A DNA stretch of 64,000 bases from Streptomyces sp. NRRL F-5122 (GCF_001507435.1 NZ_LMWH01000244.1:10048-74047), one strand, 5' to 3'. Shown: positions 17,530-25,875, numbered from the stretch's first letter. The notes: a model not told the origin generated them from the letters alone. A program made the numbers and translations.

Positions 17530-18605
17530 GCGGGACCACGAAGGTCAGCCAACACCCCGACAGGGCCGATCAGAGAAGCGGCTTCGACGAAATCCATGTC
17601 CTGTGGATCTCCGAGGGCATGAGCTGCGACGGCGACACCATCTCGATGACGGCCGCCGGTCAGCCGGCCATCGAGGACATCGTCCTCGGACTCGTGCCAG
17701 GCCTGCCCAAGGTGAACCTGCACAACAAGGTGCTCTCACCCACCATGGGCGGAGAGGACTTCCTCGCACCCTTCCGCGCCGCGGCACGGGGCGAGTTGGA
17801 GCCGTTCATCCTGGTCATCGAGGGGTCGATCCCCAACCAGAAGATCATTCAGGGGGACGGCTACTGGACGTCGTTCGGCAACGACCCGGACACCGGCAAA
17901 CCGCTCACCCTCAACTGGTGGATCGACCACCTCGCGCCTCGCGCGTGGGCCGTCGTCGCGGTCGGGACCTGTGCCACCTACGGCGGGATCCACGCGATGG
18001 CGGGCAACCCGACCGGCTCCATGGGCCTGGCCGACTACCTGGGCTGGGACTTCAGATCGCAGGGTGCCCTGCCGATCGTGAACATTCCGGGCTGTCCGAT
18101 CCAGCCCGAGAACTTCATGGAGACACTGACGTGGCTCCTGTACCACGCGGCCGGGTCGGCACCGCCGCCCCCGCTGGACCACATGCTGCGCCCGCAGTGG
18201 CTGTTCGGGAAGACGGTGCACGAAGGCTGCGACCGCGCCGCGTACTACGAGCAGGCCGACTTCGCCAAGGACTACAACTCCCCCAAGTGCCAGGTCAAGG
18301 TGGGCTGCTGGGGTCCGGTCGTCAACTGCAACGTGCCCAAGCGCGGCTGGATGTCGGGCGTGGGCGGCTGCCCGAACGTGGGTGGGATCTGCATCGGCTG
18401 CACGATGCCCGGTTTCCCAGACGCCTTCATGCCGTTCATGGACGAACCGACTGGCGCCACTTTCTCCGCGGCGCTGATCAGGCCCTACGGGGCCGTCATC
18501 CGTCGACTGCGCGGCATCACCAACATGGCCGTCAACCGCGAACCCAAGTGGCGTCACCCCAAGGCCGAGCTGACGAGCGGTTACGACGCGCACTGGCGCC
18601 CCTGA
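17526..18605 (+). CDS. hhyS: Group 1h (actinobacterial) [NiFe]-hydrogenase small subunit
   Basis: This 359-residue iron-sulfur subunit carries electrons away from the NiFe site. It lacks a Tat signal, so the enzyme stays in the cytoplasm or on the inner membrane face. The proximal-cluster motif is EGMSCDGDT: Cys34 followed by Asp37 (CxxD) rather than CxxC, the feature reported for the oxygen-tolerant Ralstonia actinobacterial hydrogenase. Further ligands lie in GTCATYGG, PGCPIQPE, HEGCDRAAYYE, KCQVKVGCWGPVVNC and GGICIGCTMPGFPD. It overlaps the hemerythrin gene by 4 nt and is followed after 37 nt by the large subunit. It probably oxidises H2 at atmospheric level. Confidence 0.97.
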   Translation: MSGTTKVSQHPDRADQRSGFDEIHVLWISEGMSCDGDTISMTAAGQPAIEDIVLGLVPGLPKVNLHNKVLSPTMGGEDFLAPFRAAARGELEPFILVIEGSIPNQKIIQGDGYWTSFGNDPDTGKPLTLNWWIDHLAPRAWAVVAVGTCATYGGIHAMAGNPTGSMGLADYLGWDFRSQGALPIVNIPGCPIQPENFMETLTWLLYHAAGSAPPPPLDHMLRPQWLFGKTVHEGCDRAAYYEQADFAKDYNSPKCQVKVGCWGPVVNCNVPKRGWMSGVGGCPNVGGICIGCTMPGFPDAFMPFMDEPTGATFSAALIRPYGAVIRRLRGITNMAVNREPKWRHPKAELTSGYDAHWRP

Positions 18606-18642
18606 GACACACCCAGCGAAAGAGAGCGAGGAAAGCACGGAC

Positions 18643-20436
18643 ATGACGGCAACCGAGGCGCGGGGCGCCAAGCGCAAACCCGCGCAGATCGTGGACATGT
18701 CCTGGGATCCGATCACGCGGATCGTCGGCAATCTCGGCATCTACACGAAGATCGACTTTGCGAACCGGGAGGTGGTGGAGTGCCACAGCACTTCGTCGCT
18801 CTTCCGCGGCTACTCCGTCTTCATGAGGGGAAAGGACCCGCGCGACGCGGGCTTCATCACGTCACGCATCTGCGGAATCTGCGGAGACAACCACACCACG
18901 TGTTCCAACTACGCCCAGCAGATGGCCTACGGCGTCAAGCCTCCGATGCTCGCCGACACCATCGTCAACCTGGGGGAGGCGGCCGAGTACATCTTCGACC
19001 ACACGATCTTCCAGGACAACCTGGTCTTCGTCGACTTCTGCGAGGCCATGGTCAAGTCCACCAACCCGAGCGTGCTGGCCAAGGCCGAACGCACCGAGGC
19101 ACGCAACGGCGCGATCCACGGCTACAAGACGATCGCCGACATCATGCGCGCCTTCAACCCCTTCGAGGGCGAGGTGTACAAGGAGGCGCTGAAGGTCAGC
19201 CGGATCACCAGGGAGATGTTCTGCCTGATGGAAGGGCGCCATGTGCACCCGTCCACCCTGTATCCGGGCGGCGTTGGCACCATGCCCGAGCCGACCACGT
19301 TCACCGACTACCTCTCCCGTCTGGTGCGGGTGATCGACTTCGTCAAGAAGGCCGTCGCGATGAACGACGACGTCTTCGACTTCTTCTACGACGCGCTGCC
19401 CGGTTACGAGGAGGTCGGCCGCCGCCGCATCCTGCTGGGCTGCTGGGGCGCCTGGCAGAACCCGGACGTGTGCGACTACCGCTACGAGACGATGAGCGAG
19501 TGGGGCAAGGCGATGTACGTCACCCCCGGCGTCGTCGTGGACGGCAAGCTCGTCACCAACGACCTCGTCGACATCAACCTGGGCATCCGGGTGCTGCTGG
19601 GCAGTTCCTACTACGAGGACTGGGTCAACGAGCAGGCGTTCGTCACCCACGATCCGCTGGGCAACGCCGTCGACATGCGCCACCCCTGGAACCAGACCAC
19701 GGTCCCCATGCCGCAGAAGCGCGACTTCAGCGGCAACTACAGCTGGGTGATGAGCCCACGCTGGTACGACAAGAAGAGCGAGGAGCACCTCGCCCTCGAC
19801 ACCGGCGGCGGCCCGCTGGCCCGGCTGTGGTCGACGGCGCTGAACGGCCTGGTCGACACGCCGTACGTCAAGGCCACCGGTCACAGCGTGCAGATCTCGC
19901 TGCCCAAGAGCGAGCAACTGCCCGAGATGACGCTGGAGTGGAAGATCCCCCAGTGGAGCAACACGATCGAGCGCGACCGGGCCCGGCCGTACTTCGTCGC
20001 GTATGCCGCCGCCATGGCCTTCTACTTCCTGGAGAAGGCCATGGGCTTCGTCCGCGCCGGCGAGACCAAGGTCTTCGAGAACTACGAGGTGCCGGACGAG
20101 GCGATCGGCTGCGGCTTCCACGAGGCGGTGCGCGGTGTGCTGTCCCACCACCTGGTGATCAAGGACAAGAAGATCGCGAACTACCACCCCTACCCGCCGA
20201 CACCGTGGAACGGCAGCCCGAGGGACATGTACGGCACCCCCGGCCCGTACGAGGACGCCGTCATGGGACAGCCGATCTTCGAGGAGAACGGTCCCGACGA
20301 CTTCAAGGGCGTCGACATCATGCGCACCGTCCGCAGCTTCGACCCCTGTCTGCCCTGCGGCGTACACATGTACCTCGGCAAGAACCAAACGCTCACCAAA
20401 TTGCACTCGCCCACGTACGGAGCGGCCCATGCCTGA
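18643..20436 (+). CDS. hhyL: Group 1h (actinobacterial) [NiFe]-hydrogenase large subunit
   Basis: This 597-residue catalytic subunit binds the Ni-Fe(CN)2CO centre. The L1 motif RICGICG is at residues 75-81 (Cys77, Cys80), and the L2 motif DPCLPCGVH is near residues 567-575 (Cys569, Cys572, His575). A tail of about 22 residues follows the L2 His and should be cut by the endopeptidase encoded at 1198-1740. An AGCGAGGAAAG ribosome site precedes the ATG. Its end overlaps the NifU-like gene by 8 nt. Type assignment rests on the partner small subunit, the actinobacterial-type motifs and HypX. Confidence 0.97.
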   Translation: MTATEARGAKRKPAQIVDMSWDPITRIVGNLGIYTKIDFANREVVECHSTSSLFRGYSVFMRGKDPRDAGFITSRICGICGDNHTTCSNYAQQMAYGVKPPMLADTIVNLGEAAEYIFDHTIFQDNLVFVDFCEAMVKSTNPSVLAKAERTEARNGAIHGYKTIADIMRAFNPFEGEVYKEALKVSRITREMFCLMEGRHVHPSTLYPGGVGTMPEPTTFTDYLSRLVRVIDFVKKAVAMNDDVFDFFYDALPGYEEVGRRRILLGCWGAWQNPDVCDYRYETMSEWGKAMYVTPGVVVDGKLVTNDLVDINLGIRVLLGSSYYEDWVNEQAFVTHDPLGNAVDMRHPWNQTTVPMPQKRDFSGNYSWVMSPRWYDKKSEEHLALDTGGGPLARLWSTALNGLVDTPYVKATGHSVQISLPKSEQLPEMTLEWKIPQWSNTIERDRARPYFVAYAAAMAFYFLEKAMGFVRAGETKVFENYEVPDEAIGCGFHEAVRGVLSHHLVIKDKKIANYHPYPPTPWNGSPRDMYGTPGPYEDAVMGQPIFEENGPDDFKGVDIMRTVRSFDPCLPCGVHMYLGKNQTLTKLHSPTYGAAHA

Positions 20437-20980
20437 GACCGCACGGCTCGACGAGGCGACGGTCGCGGAGCGACTGGCGCGGCTCGACCTACTGCTCGAA
20501 CAGCTCGAAGGCGCTCCCGGCCCCATGACCGGCGCGGCGATCGAAGCGGTGCAGGTCCTCGCCGCGGTCTACGGCGAGGCCCTGGCCCGGGTCATGGACG
20601 GTGCGCACCCCCACCTGGTGGAGCGCATGGTCGGTGACGAGCTCATCGGTCACCTCCTCGTACTCCACGGGATCCACCCCGAACCGCCCGAGCGACGGGC
20701 CGAGCGCGCCGTCGCCGGTCTGCGTCCCTCGGTGCGCGAACGGGGCGGGGACGTCGAGCTGATGGGCGTGGAGGAGGGCGTCGCCCGGGTGCGGCTGGCT
20801 GCCAAGGGATGCGGGTCCTCCACGACCGAACTGGAGAGTGCGGTCCGCGAGGCCGTGCTCACCCTGGCCCCCGAGCTCTCCGGCGTCGAGCGTGCGCCGG
20901 GGGCCGAGGGCCGGCCGAGCACCTTCGTACCGGTCGAAGCGCTCACCCTGCGTACGGCGCCCGTCGGAGACCGGTCATGA
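20429..20980 (+). CDS. NifU-C-terminal-domain-like protein of the hydrogenase operon
   Basis: This 183-residue protein ends in a NifU/NFU-like fold (VELMGVEEGVARVRLAAKGCGSS). NFU proteins hold a transient Fe-S cluster with a CxxC motif; here only Cys128 remains (KGCGSSTTELE), as in a variant type found beside hydrogenases. The N-terminal 90 residues are helical (LEQLEGAP, AVYGEALARVMDG). It overlaps hhyL by 8 nt and the next gene by 4 nt. It may help load clusters into the small subunit, but the loss of one Cys makes classical scaffold work uncertain. Confidence 0.82.
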   Translation: MPETARLDEATVAERLARLDLLLEQLEGAPGPMTGAAIEAVQVLAAVYGEALARVMDGAHPHLVERMVGDELIGHLLVLHGIHPEPPERRAERAVAGLRPSVRERGGDVELMGVEEGVARVRLAAKGCGSSTTELESAVREAVLTLAPELSGVERAPGAEGRPSTFVPVEALTLRTAPVGDRS

Positions 20981-21564
20981 CCTCCGGCGCGCTCGCCCGT
21001 GTCATCCGCTCCGCCGCCGACGGGCGCACTGACGTGGAGCGCTGCGACCTGTGCGGCGCGGACGTCCCCTCCGCCCACCGCCATCTGCTCGACGGCGGCG
21101 GCGAGGAGGTGCTGTGCGCCTGCCGGCCCTGCTCCCTGCTCTTCACCGAGACGGGAGCGAGTGAGGGGCGGTACCGGCTGGTGCCGCAGCGGCGGGTACG
21201 CCTGCCTCCGGTGGGTACTCGGGCGTTGGGTGTCCCCGTGGGGCTCGCCTTCTTCGTGCGGCGCACGGACGGCACCGTGACCGCGCACTATCCGAGCCCG
21301 GCGGGCGCCACCCGCTGGGAGGCGGATCCGGAGGCATGGAGCGACGTCGTCGCGGACTGCCCGCCGCTGGCCACCCTGGAGCCCGACGTGGAGGCGCTGC
21401 TGGTGAACACGGCGTACTCCGCACGGGAGCACTGGATCACCCCGATCGACGACTGCTTCCGGGTGGTCGCGATCGTACGGCGGGAGTGGCGGGGCCTGTC
21501 CGGCGGCAGCCGGGTATGGCCGGCCGTCGACCAGTTCTTCGCGGAACTGACCGAACAACCGTAG
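20977..21564 (+). CDS. DUF5947 family protein, Cys-rich N-terminus
   Basis: This 195-residue protein is characteristic of actinobacterial hydrogenase operons and has no assigned function. The N-terminus has a possible zinc or iron knuckle with Cys23, Cys26, Cys47, Cys49 and Cys52 (ERCDLCGADV, VLCACRPCSLLF). The remainder includes RYRLVPQRR, GVPVGLAFFVRRTDG, HYPSPAGATRW and LEPDVEALLVNT. The ATG overlaps the previous stop (ATGA), and a longer in-frame extension lies entirely inside that gene. The Cys cluster suggests a rubredoxin-like or metal-delivery role in maturation; this is inference. Confidence 0.85.
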   Translation: MTSGALARVIRSAADGRTDVERCDLCGADVPSAHRHLLDGGGEEVLCACRPCSLLFTETGASEGRYRLVPQRRVRLPPVGTRALGVPVGLAFFVRRTDGTVTAHYPSPAGATRWEADPEAWSDVVADCPPLATLEPDVEALLVNTAYSAREHWITPIDDCFRVVAIVRREWRGLSGGSRVWPAVDQFFAELTEQP

Positions 21565-21582
21565 ACCGGCAAGGAGCGGACG

Positions 21583-21789
21583 ATGGGAAGCATCCGAGTG
21601 GGCAAGCCGGACGTGCGGCCCGATACACCGACCCACGTCTCCGGACTGCACCAGGGCAACCTGGGCCCGTACAGCCGTCAGACCGGGCATCACAAGGACG
21701 GAACGGCCGACGCGCGGCGCTCGACCGGAGTCCATTGGAGGAAGCACAACGCGATCGCGAGGACCATGCCGAATCTCCCCCCGGGGTGA
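21583..21789 (+). CDS. Small conserved-looking hydrogenase-operon protein (68 aa)
   Basis: A 68-residue hydrophilic protein begins MGSIRVGKPDVRPDTPTHV and continues GLHQGNLGPYSRQTGHH, with no membrane segment and no Cys. It follows DUF5947 by 18 nt with an AAGGAGCGG ribosome site at ideal spacing. It is rich in His, Arg and Gly. The position and ribosome site make it a real operon member, but I cannot assign a family or function. Confidence 0.75.
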   Translation: MGSIRVGKPDVRPDTPTHVSGLHQGNLGPYSRQTGHHKDGTADARRSTGVHWRKHNAIARTMPNLPPG

Positions 21790-21833
21790 CACGGCACCCC
21801 CACGACCGCGGACGACGACCTAGGAGTACGAAC

Positions 21834-21980
21834 ATGGCCAAGCGAGTACTGATCGCCGAGGCGCTGCTCGTGGCAGGCCTGGCGACCGCCGTGCTGCTCA
21901 GGGAGATGCCCGGGCTGGTGCGTGAAGTCAGGATCTGGCGGATGGTGGGACTGCCCGGCGTCACCCGGCGCCGCCGCTGA
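21834..21980 (+). CDS. DUF6893-like single-span membrane microprotein (48 aa)
   Basis: A 48-residue protein starts MAKRVLIAEALLVAGLATAVLL, one clear membrane helix, and ends in a basic tail (GVTRRRR). A TAGGAG ribosome site stands before the ATG. It is the last gene of the hydrogenase operon, directly before the terminator hairpin. It resembles the small DUF6893 family. It could tether part of the otherwise soluble hydrogenase complex to the membrane or quinone pool; that is speculation. Confidence 0.7.
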   Translation: MAKRVLIAEALLVAGLATAVLLREMPGLVREVRIWRMVGLPGVTRRRR

Positions 21981-22003
21981 CCCCCCGCCCTCGGGGCGCC
22001 TTC

Positions 22004-22038
22004 GGCCGGGCCGCGCAGCATCACTGCGCGGCCCGGCC
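22004..22038 (+). terminator. Strong hairpin terminator of the hydrogenase structural operon
   Basis: A perfect 14-bp inverted repeat has arms GGCCGGGCCGCGCA and TGCGCGGCCCGGCC with a 7-nt loop, 23 nt after the last stop codon. No long T-run follows, as is usual for streptomycete terminators. It may also stop the convergent quinone-reductase transcript. Confidence 0.85.
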
Positions 22039-22191
22039 TCGTTTCCGGTCGGTCACGCGGGCGGCGGTGGGCGCGCCGTCCCGTCGTCGGCGGCCGGACG
22101 CCCGTCCGCACGGCCGTGTGCGGGACGTCGATCGCGTATCCGGGCCCCTCCCCTGGCCCGAGTCGGCGATCGAGGGTGCGGCGGCCGGCGC

Positions 22192-22719
22192 TCAGCCGAG
22201 GCTCGCCAGGAGTTCGCGGTAGCGCTTGGCATGCAGGGCGAGCTCCTCGTCGCCGGTGCCGCGCGCGTCATGCAGGACCAGGGGTTCCGCGTACGCCAGG
22301 CCCATGCGGTGGGCGGTCTGTTCCAGCGGCCGCAGCAGCTCCCCCATGGTGAAGCAATGGAAGCCGCCGGGGCGGTAGGCCTCCTCCACACCTCCGGTGG
22401 AGGTGACCAGCTGGAGGGTCTTGCCCCCGAGCAGCGGCCCGGAGTCGTAGGCGAAGTCGCGCAGCATCACTTCGTCCAGCCACTGCTTGAGGAAGCCGGG
22501 GACGGAGTACCAGTGGAGGGGGAACTGGAAGACGATCACGTCGTGCTCGCGCACCAGCCGCTGCTCGGCGGTCACATCGATGACCCGGTCGGGGTAGGCG
22601 GCGTGGATGTCGTGCAGCGTCACATGGTCCAGGTCCCGTACGGCGTCGGCCAGCGCGGAGTTGATCCGGGACCGGCCCAGGTCGGGATGGGCGAGCAGGA
22701 CCAGGGTGCGGGCTGTCAT
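22192..22719 (-). CDS. NAD(P)H:quinone reductase-like flavodoxin-fold protein (MdaB/KefF type)
   Basis: This 175-residue FMN/FAD enzyme reduces quinones by two electrons with NAD(P)H. Family marks are [15 protein letters not shown] at the flavin phosphate site, [38 protein letters not shown] and the [18 protein letters not shown] segment. Length is normal. It is read leftward, away from the neighbouring TetR gene which is read in the same direction upstream. A 14-bp site lies 22 nt before its ATG, identical to one before the TetR gene, so the TetR probably represses both. Confidence 0.9.
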   Translation of the reverse strand: MTARTLVLLAHPDLGRSRINSALADAVRDLDHVTLHDIHAAYPDRVIDVTAEQRLVREHDVIVFQFPLHWYSVPGFLKQWLDEVMLRDFAYDSGPLLGGKTLQLVTSTGGVEEAYRPGGFHCFTMGELLRPLEQTAHRMGLAYAEPLVLHDARGTGDEELALHAKRYRELLASLG

Positions 22720-22740
22720 GGTCGGTTTTTCCTTTCGGAC

Positions 22741-22754
22741 AGACAGGTCTGTCT
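22741..22754. promoter_or_regulatory. TetR operator copy 1 (before the quinone reductase gene)
   Basis: The palindrome AGACAGGTCTGTCT (6-bp arms around GT) is identical to the sequence at 23449-23462. It ends 22 nt before the ATG at 22719. It is the likely binding site of the TetR protein encoded at 22808-23392. Confidence 0.8.
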
Positions 22755-22807
22755 TGTCGAGGGATCGGGCCGTCCCCCGGCGCCGGGCCGGGGGACGAGG
22801 TCTGGGG

Positions 22808-23392
22808 TCAGCGGCCGGCGGGTACGGCCAGGTCGACCAGGGCACGCGCCGCGGCCTTGGCGGCCGTCGGCATGGCGGGGTTCTGCTCGAGCTTGCCCGC
22901 CGCCAGCGTGCCGTCGATGAGCAGCGTGAGCTGAAGCGCCAGCTCGTCCGGGTCCTCGGCGCCGGCCTCCTCGGCCAGGGAGCGCACCCAGTCGCGGACG
23001 GACCGCTTGTGCTCGACCGTCACGGTGTACGGCGCGCTGCCGGGCTCGCTCTCGGCAGCCGCGTTGATGAACGGGCAGCCGTGGAATCCGTGGCGGCGGT
23101 AGGACTCGGCGACGGCGTCGAACATGCCGACCAGTCGCTCACGGGGGTCGCTCCCCGCGGCAAGTGCCGCCCGGCGCAACTTGCCGCGCCAGGAGTCGTC
23201 GGTACGGCGCAGATACGCCGCCGCCAACGCGTCCTTGGACGGGAAGTGCGCGTACAGGGTGGCCTTGGCGACGCCCGAGTCCGCGATGATGCGGTCCACG
23301 CCGACCCCGCGCAGCCCGTGCGCCGCGAACAGATCACCGGCCGTGCTCAGGATCCGCTCCCGGGCGGGAAGTCGCTTCACTGTCGCGGGCAT
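22808..23392 (-). CDS. TetR-family repressor of the adjacent quinone reductase
   Basis: This 194-residue regulator has the N-terminal helix-turn-helix ([43 protein letters not shown] in pieces) and a ligand-binding domain with [13 protein letters not shown], typical of the group near AcrR/YcdC-like quinone or electrophile sensors. A longer frame starting at 23440 is open, but [11 protein letters not shown] at 23392 has a GAGG site 8 nt upstream and fits the family start. The upstream palindrome suggests autorepression. The Cys in the ligand domain could sense electrophiles; this is inference. Confidence 0.9.
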   Translation of the reverse strand: MPATVKRLPARERILSTAGDLFAAHGLRGVGVDRIIADSGVAKATLYAHFPSKDALAAAYLRRTDDSWRGKLRRAALAAGSDPRERLVGMFDAVAESYRRHGFHGCPFINAAAESEPGSAPYTVTVEHKRSVRDWVRSLAEEAGAEDPDELALQLTLLIDGTLAAGKLEQNPAMPTAAKAAARALVDLAVPAGR

Positions 23393-23448
23393 GACGGCCA
23401 CCTCGTTCCGTGCGGGGCCCGACGGCTCGGGCACCTGCACAAACTAAC

Positions 23449-23462
23449 AGACAGGTCTGTCT
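23449..23462. promoter_or_regulatory. TetR operator copy 2 (autoregulatory)
   Basis: This is a second exact copy of AGACAGGTCTGTCT, 57 nt before the chosen tetR start and inside the tetR-marR divergent region. Two identical 14-mers before two linked genes are very unlikely by chance. Confidence 0.8.
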
Positions 23463-23553
23463 ATTCCGGAAGCTCATGCCGCTCCGGCTCCGGTCTCGGG
23501 GCGCCGGCGAACAGGCCGCGGCCCCATCGGCTCGACATGGCCCGACCGAACTA

Positions 23554-23594
23554 TTGTTTCGCACTACACCTAGATGCATAATGCGGTTATGCAT
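23554..23594 (+). promoter_or_regulatory. marR promoter with overlapping MarR operator
   Basis: TTGTTT (23554-23559) and CATAAT (23577-23582) are separated by exactly 17 nt, a good vegetative-type promoter. A perfect inverted repeat, ATGCATAA and TTATGCAT with a 5-nt spacer (23574-23594), covers the -10 box and the expected start site. MarR proteins bind such AT-rich palindromes to repress themselves. Confidence 0.75.
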
Positions 23595-23603
23595 AATCGG
23601 GTT

Positions 23604-24047
23604 ATGGACCCTGAGACTCCCGCGGCATCACCTGAGGACCTGATGATCGCGGTGGAGCAGTTGGTGCGTTATGTACGCTCCAGCGCCACCACCGCGAGCC
23701 TGAGCATCGCGGCAGCGTCCGCCCTGGGCCGGCTGAGCCGCGAAGGTCCGTATCGGCTGACCGAACTGGCCCGGGCCGAACGGGTCTCCCAGCCGAACAT
23801 GACCCAGCTCGTCACGCGTATGGAGCGTGCCGGTCTGGTGCGGCGCGTCGCCGACAGCAGCGACGGGCGAGGCGTACTGGTCCAGGCCACCGAGACCGGC
23901 CTCGAGGTCTTCCGGCAGCGCCGCACCGAGCACGCCGAGGCGCTGCAGGAGCTGGTCGAGGAACTGACCGGTCCCGAGCAGCGTGCGGTCAAGGCCGCAC
24001 TTCCGGCTCTCGCCCGGGCGATCCAGCAGCGCCAAGCCCGCTTCTGA
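23604..24047 (+). CDS. MarR-family transcriptional regulator
   Basis: This 147-residue winged-helix regulator contains LTELARAERVSQPNMTQLVTRMERAGLVRRVADSSDGRG in pieces: the recognition helix and the wing with its Asp-Arg pair. The ATG at 23604 (MDPETPAASPED) is chosen because the operator and expected transcription start occupy the in-frame ATG codons at 23574 and 23589. It lies 80 nt before an MFS-transporter gene read in the same direction, which it probably controls. Confidence 0.9.
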   Translation: MDPETPAASPEDLMIAVEQLVRYVRSSATTASLSIAAASALGRLSREGPYRLTELARAERVSQPNMTQLVTRMERAGLVRRVADSSDGRGVLVQATETGLEVFRQRRTEHAEALQELVEELTGPEQRAVKAALPALARAIQQRQARF

Positions 24048-24127
24048 CCCCTGCCTCCTTCACCCCCATCACGCGCACTCCCGACACCGCTCGAACTCAA
24101 CGACTCCGCTCGAAAGAGAACACTGCA

Positions 24128-25849
24128 ATGAGTGCATCGCACGGGACGGCCGCCAGCCCGTTCAAGCAACCCAAGGCCGTCTGGGCCGTCGCGTTCGCCT
24201 GCGTCATCTCGTTCATGGGCATCGGACTGGTCGACCCGATCCTGCCCGCCCTCGCCGAGAGCCTGCACGCCACGCCCAGCCAGGTCTCCCTGCTGTTCAG
24301 CAGCTACCTGATCGTCACCGCCGTGGCGATGCTGATAGTCGGCTGGGTCTCCAGCCGCTTCGGCGCCAAGCGCACCCTGGTCATAGGCCTGGTCATCATC
24401 GTCGTGTTCGCCGCACTGGCCGGCACCAGCGGCTCCATCAACGGCATAGTCGGCTTCCGCGCCGGATGGGGGCTCGGCAACGCGCTCTTCATCGCCACCT
24501 CGCTGGCCGTCATCGTCGCCTCGGCCAGCGGCGGCTTCGGCGGCGCGATCATCCTGTACGAAACGGCCCTGGGCCTCGGTATCGCCGTGGGCCCGCTGCT
24601 GGGCGGCGAGTTGGGCGCCATCAGCTGGCGCGGCCCCTTCTTCGGGGTCGCCGTCCTCATGGCGATCGCCCTGGCCGCGACCATCGCCTTCGTACCCTCC
24701 CTGCCCAAACCGCAACACCGGACATCGCCCCTGGCCCCGCTCAAGGCGTTGCGCCACCGCGGACTGCTGACCATGGGCATCATGGCCCTGCTGTACAACT
24801 GGGGCTTCTTCACCATGCTCGGCTACGCCCCCTACCCCATGGAGCTGGACGCGCATCAGCTCGGCCTGGTCTTCACCGGCTGGGGCCTGCTGGTGGCGGC
24901 CTTCAGCGTCTTCTTCGCGCCGCGCCTGCAGGCCCGTTACGGCACGGCCCCGGTCCTGTACGCCAACCTGCTCGGCCTCGGCATCGTGATGGCCGTCATC
25001 GCCGCCGGTGTCAGCACTCCGGGCGTGGTCATCGTGGCGGTCATCGTCAGCGGCGCCTTCATCGGCATCAACAACACCCTCACCACCCAGGCCGTCATGC
25101 TCGTCTCCCCCGTCGAGCGTCCCGTTGCCTCCTCGGCCTACGGCTTCCTGCGCTTCATCGGCGGCGGCCTCGCCCCCTACGTCGCCGGCAAGCTCGCCGA
25201 CGCCACCGACCTGAGCGTCCCCTTCTACGTCGGCGCCGCGACGTTCGTGCTCGCCATCCCCGTCCTGGCCACCGGGCACCGCCTGCTCCGCCGGGCCGAA
25301 CAGCAGACCGTGGACGGACCGCCCGTCACCGCGACGCTCACCCCGGTCGGCGCCGCGGCCGCGCCCGGCACACCTCCGCTCATCGTCGCCGTCGGCGCAC
25401 ACGACCGGGCCGCCGTCATCGTCGACGCCGCTGCACAACTCGCCCGTGACGCAGGCAGCCCCCTGGAGGTCGTCCATGTGCAGCAGACCGCCGTCGTCGA
25501 GGAACAGGCCGTCGACACCGAGGACACCGAGCAGGCGCGCGCCGCGGTGACCGTCCACCTCGACCGCCTCGCCGCACACGGCATCCCCGCCACCGGCCAG
25601 ATCCTCACCAGCGTCGGGGACCACGCGGCCGCCGGTCGTGTGCTGGCCCAGCACGCCTCGGACGTCCACGCCCGCACCGTCGCCGTGGGCCGCTCCCCAC
25701 GGGGCCCGCTCGCCCAGTTCGCCGACGGCAGCTTCACCACCGCCCTCACCCACGCGGCCGACTGCACCGTCGTCCTCGTCGACCCGGACCACAGCCCTCG
25801 ACCGCTGACCGCGGCGACGCTGACGGAGCTGCGCAACAGCCCGGCCTGA
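24128..25849 (+). CDS. MFS drug/H+ exporter fused to a C-terminal Usp domain
   Basis: This 573-residue protein has 12 membrane segments (residues about 15-395), with DHA-type motifs DPILPALAESLHATPSQVSLLFSSY (split over helix 1-2) and GRF-like GWVSSRFGAKRTLV. After a linker comes a cytoplasmic universal-stress-protein domain at about 415-560 (PLIVAVGAHDRAAVIVDAA, LEVVHVQQT, RTVAVGRSPRGPLAQF, CTVVLVDPD). The Usp part has a reduced nucleotide signature. Such fusions suggest that export responds to a nucleotide or energy signal. It follows the marR gene and precedes a bidirectional terminator. Confidence 0.9.
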   Translation: MSASHGTAASPFKQPKAVWAVAFACVISFMGIGLVDPILPALAESLHATPSQVSLLFSSYLIVTAVAMLIVGWVSSRFGAKRTLVIGLVIIVVFAALAGTSGSINGIVGFRAGWGLGNALFIATSLAVIVASASGGFGGAIILYETALGLGIAVGPLLGGELGAISWRGPFFGVAVLMAIALAATIAFVPSLPKPQHRTSPLAPLKALRHRGLLTMGIMALLYNWGFFTMLGYAPYPMELDAHQLGLVFTGWGLLVAAFSVFFAPRLQARYGTAPVLYANLLGLGIVMAVIAAGVSTPGVVIVAVIVSGAFIGINNTLTTQAVMLVSPVERPVASSAYGFLRFIGGGLAPYVAGKLADATDLSVPFYVGAATFVLAIPVLATGHRLLRRAEQQTVDGPPVTATLTPVGAAAAPGTPPLIVAVGAHDRAAVIVDAAAQLARDAGSPLEVVHVQQTAVVEEQAVDTEDTEQARAAVTVHLDRLAAHGIPATGQILTSVGDHAAAGRVLAQHASDVHARTVAVGRSPRGPLAQFADGSFTTALTHAADCTVVLVDPDHSPRPLTAATLTELRNSPA

Positions 25850-25875
25850 GCCGGGCCCGCGAACGGGCCGGACGA

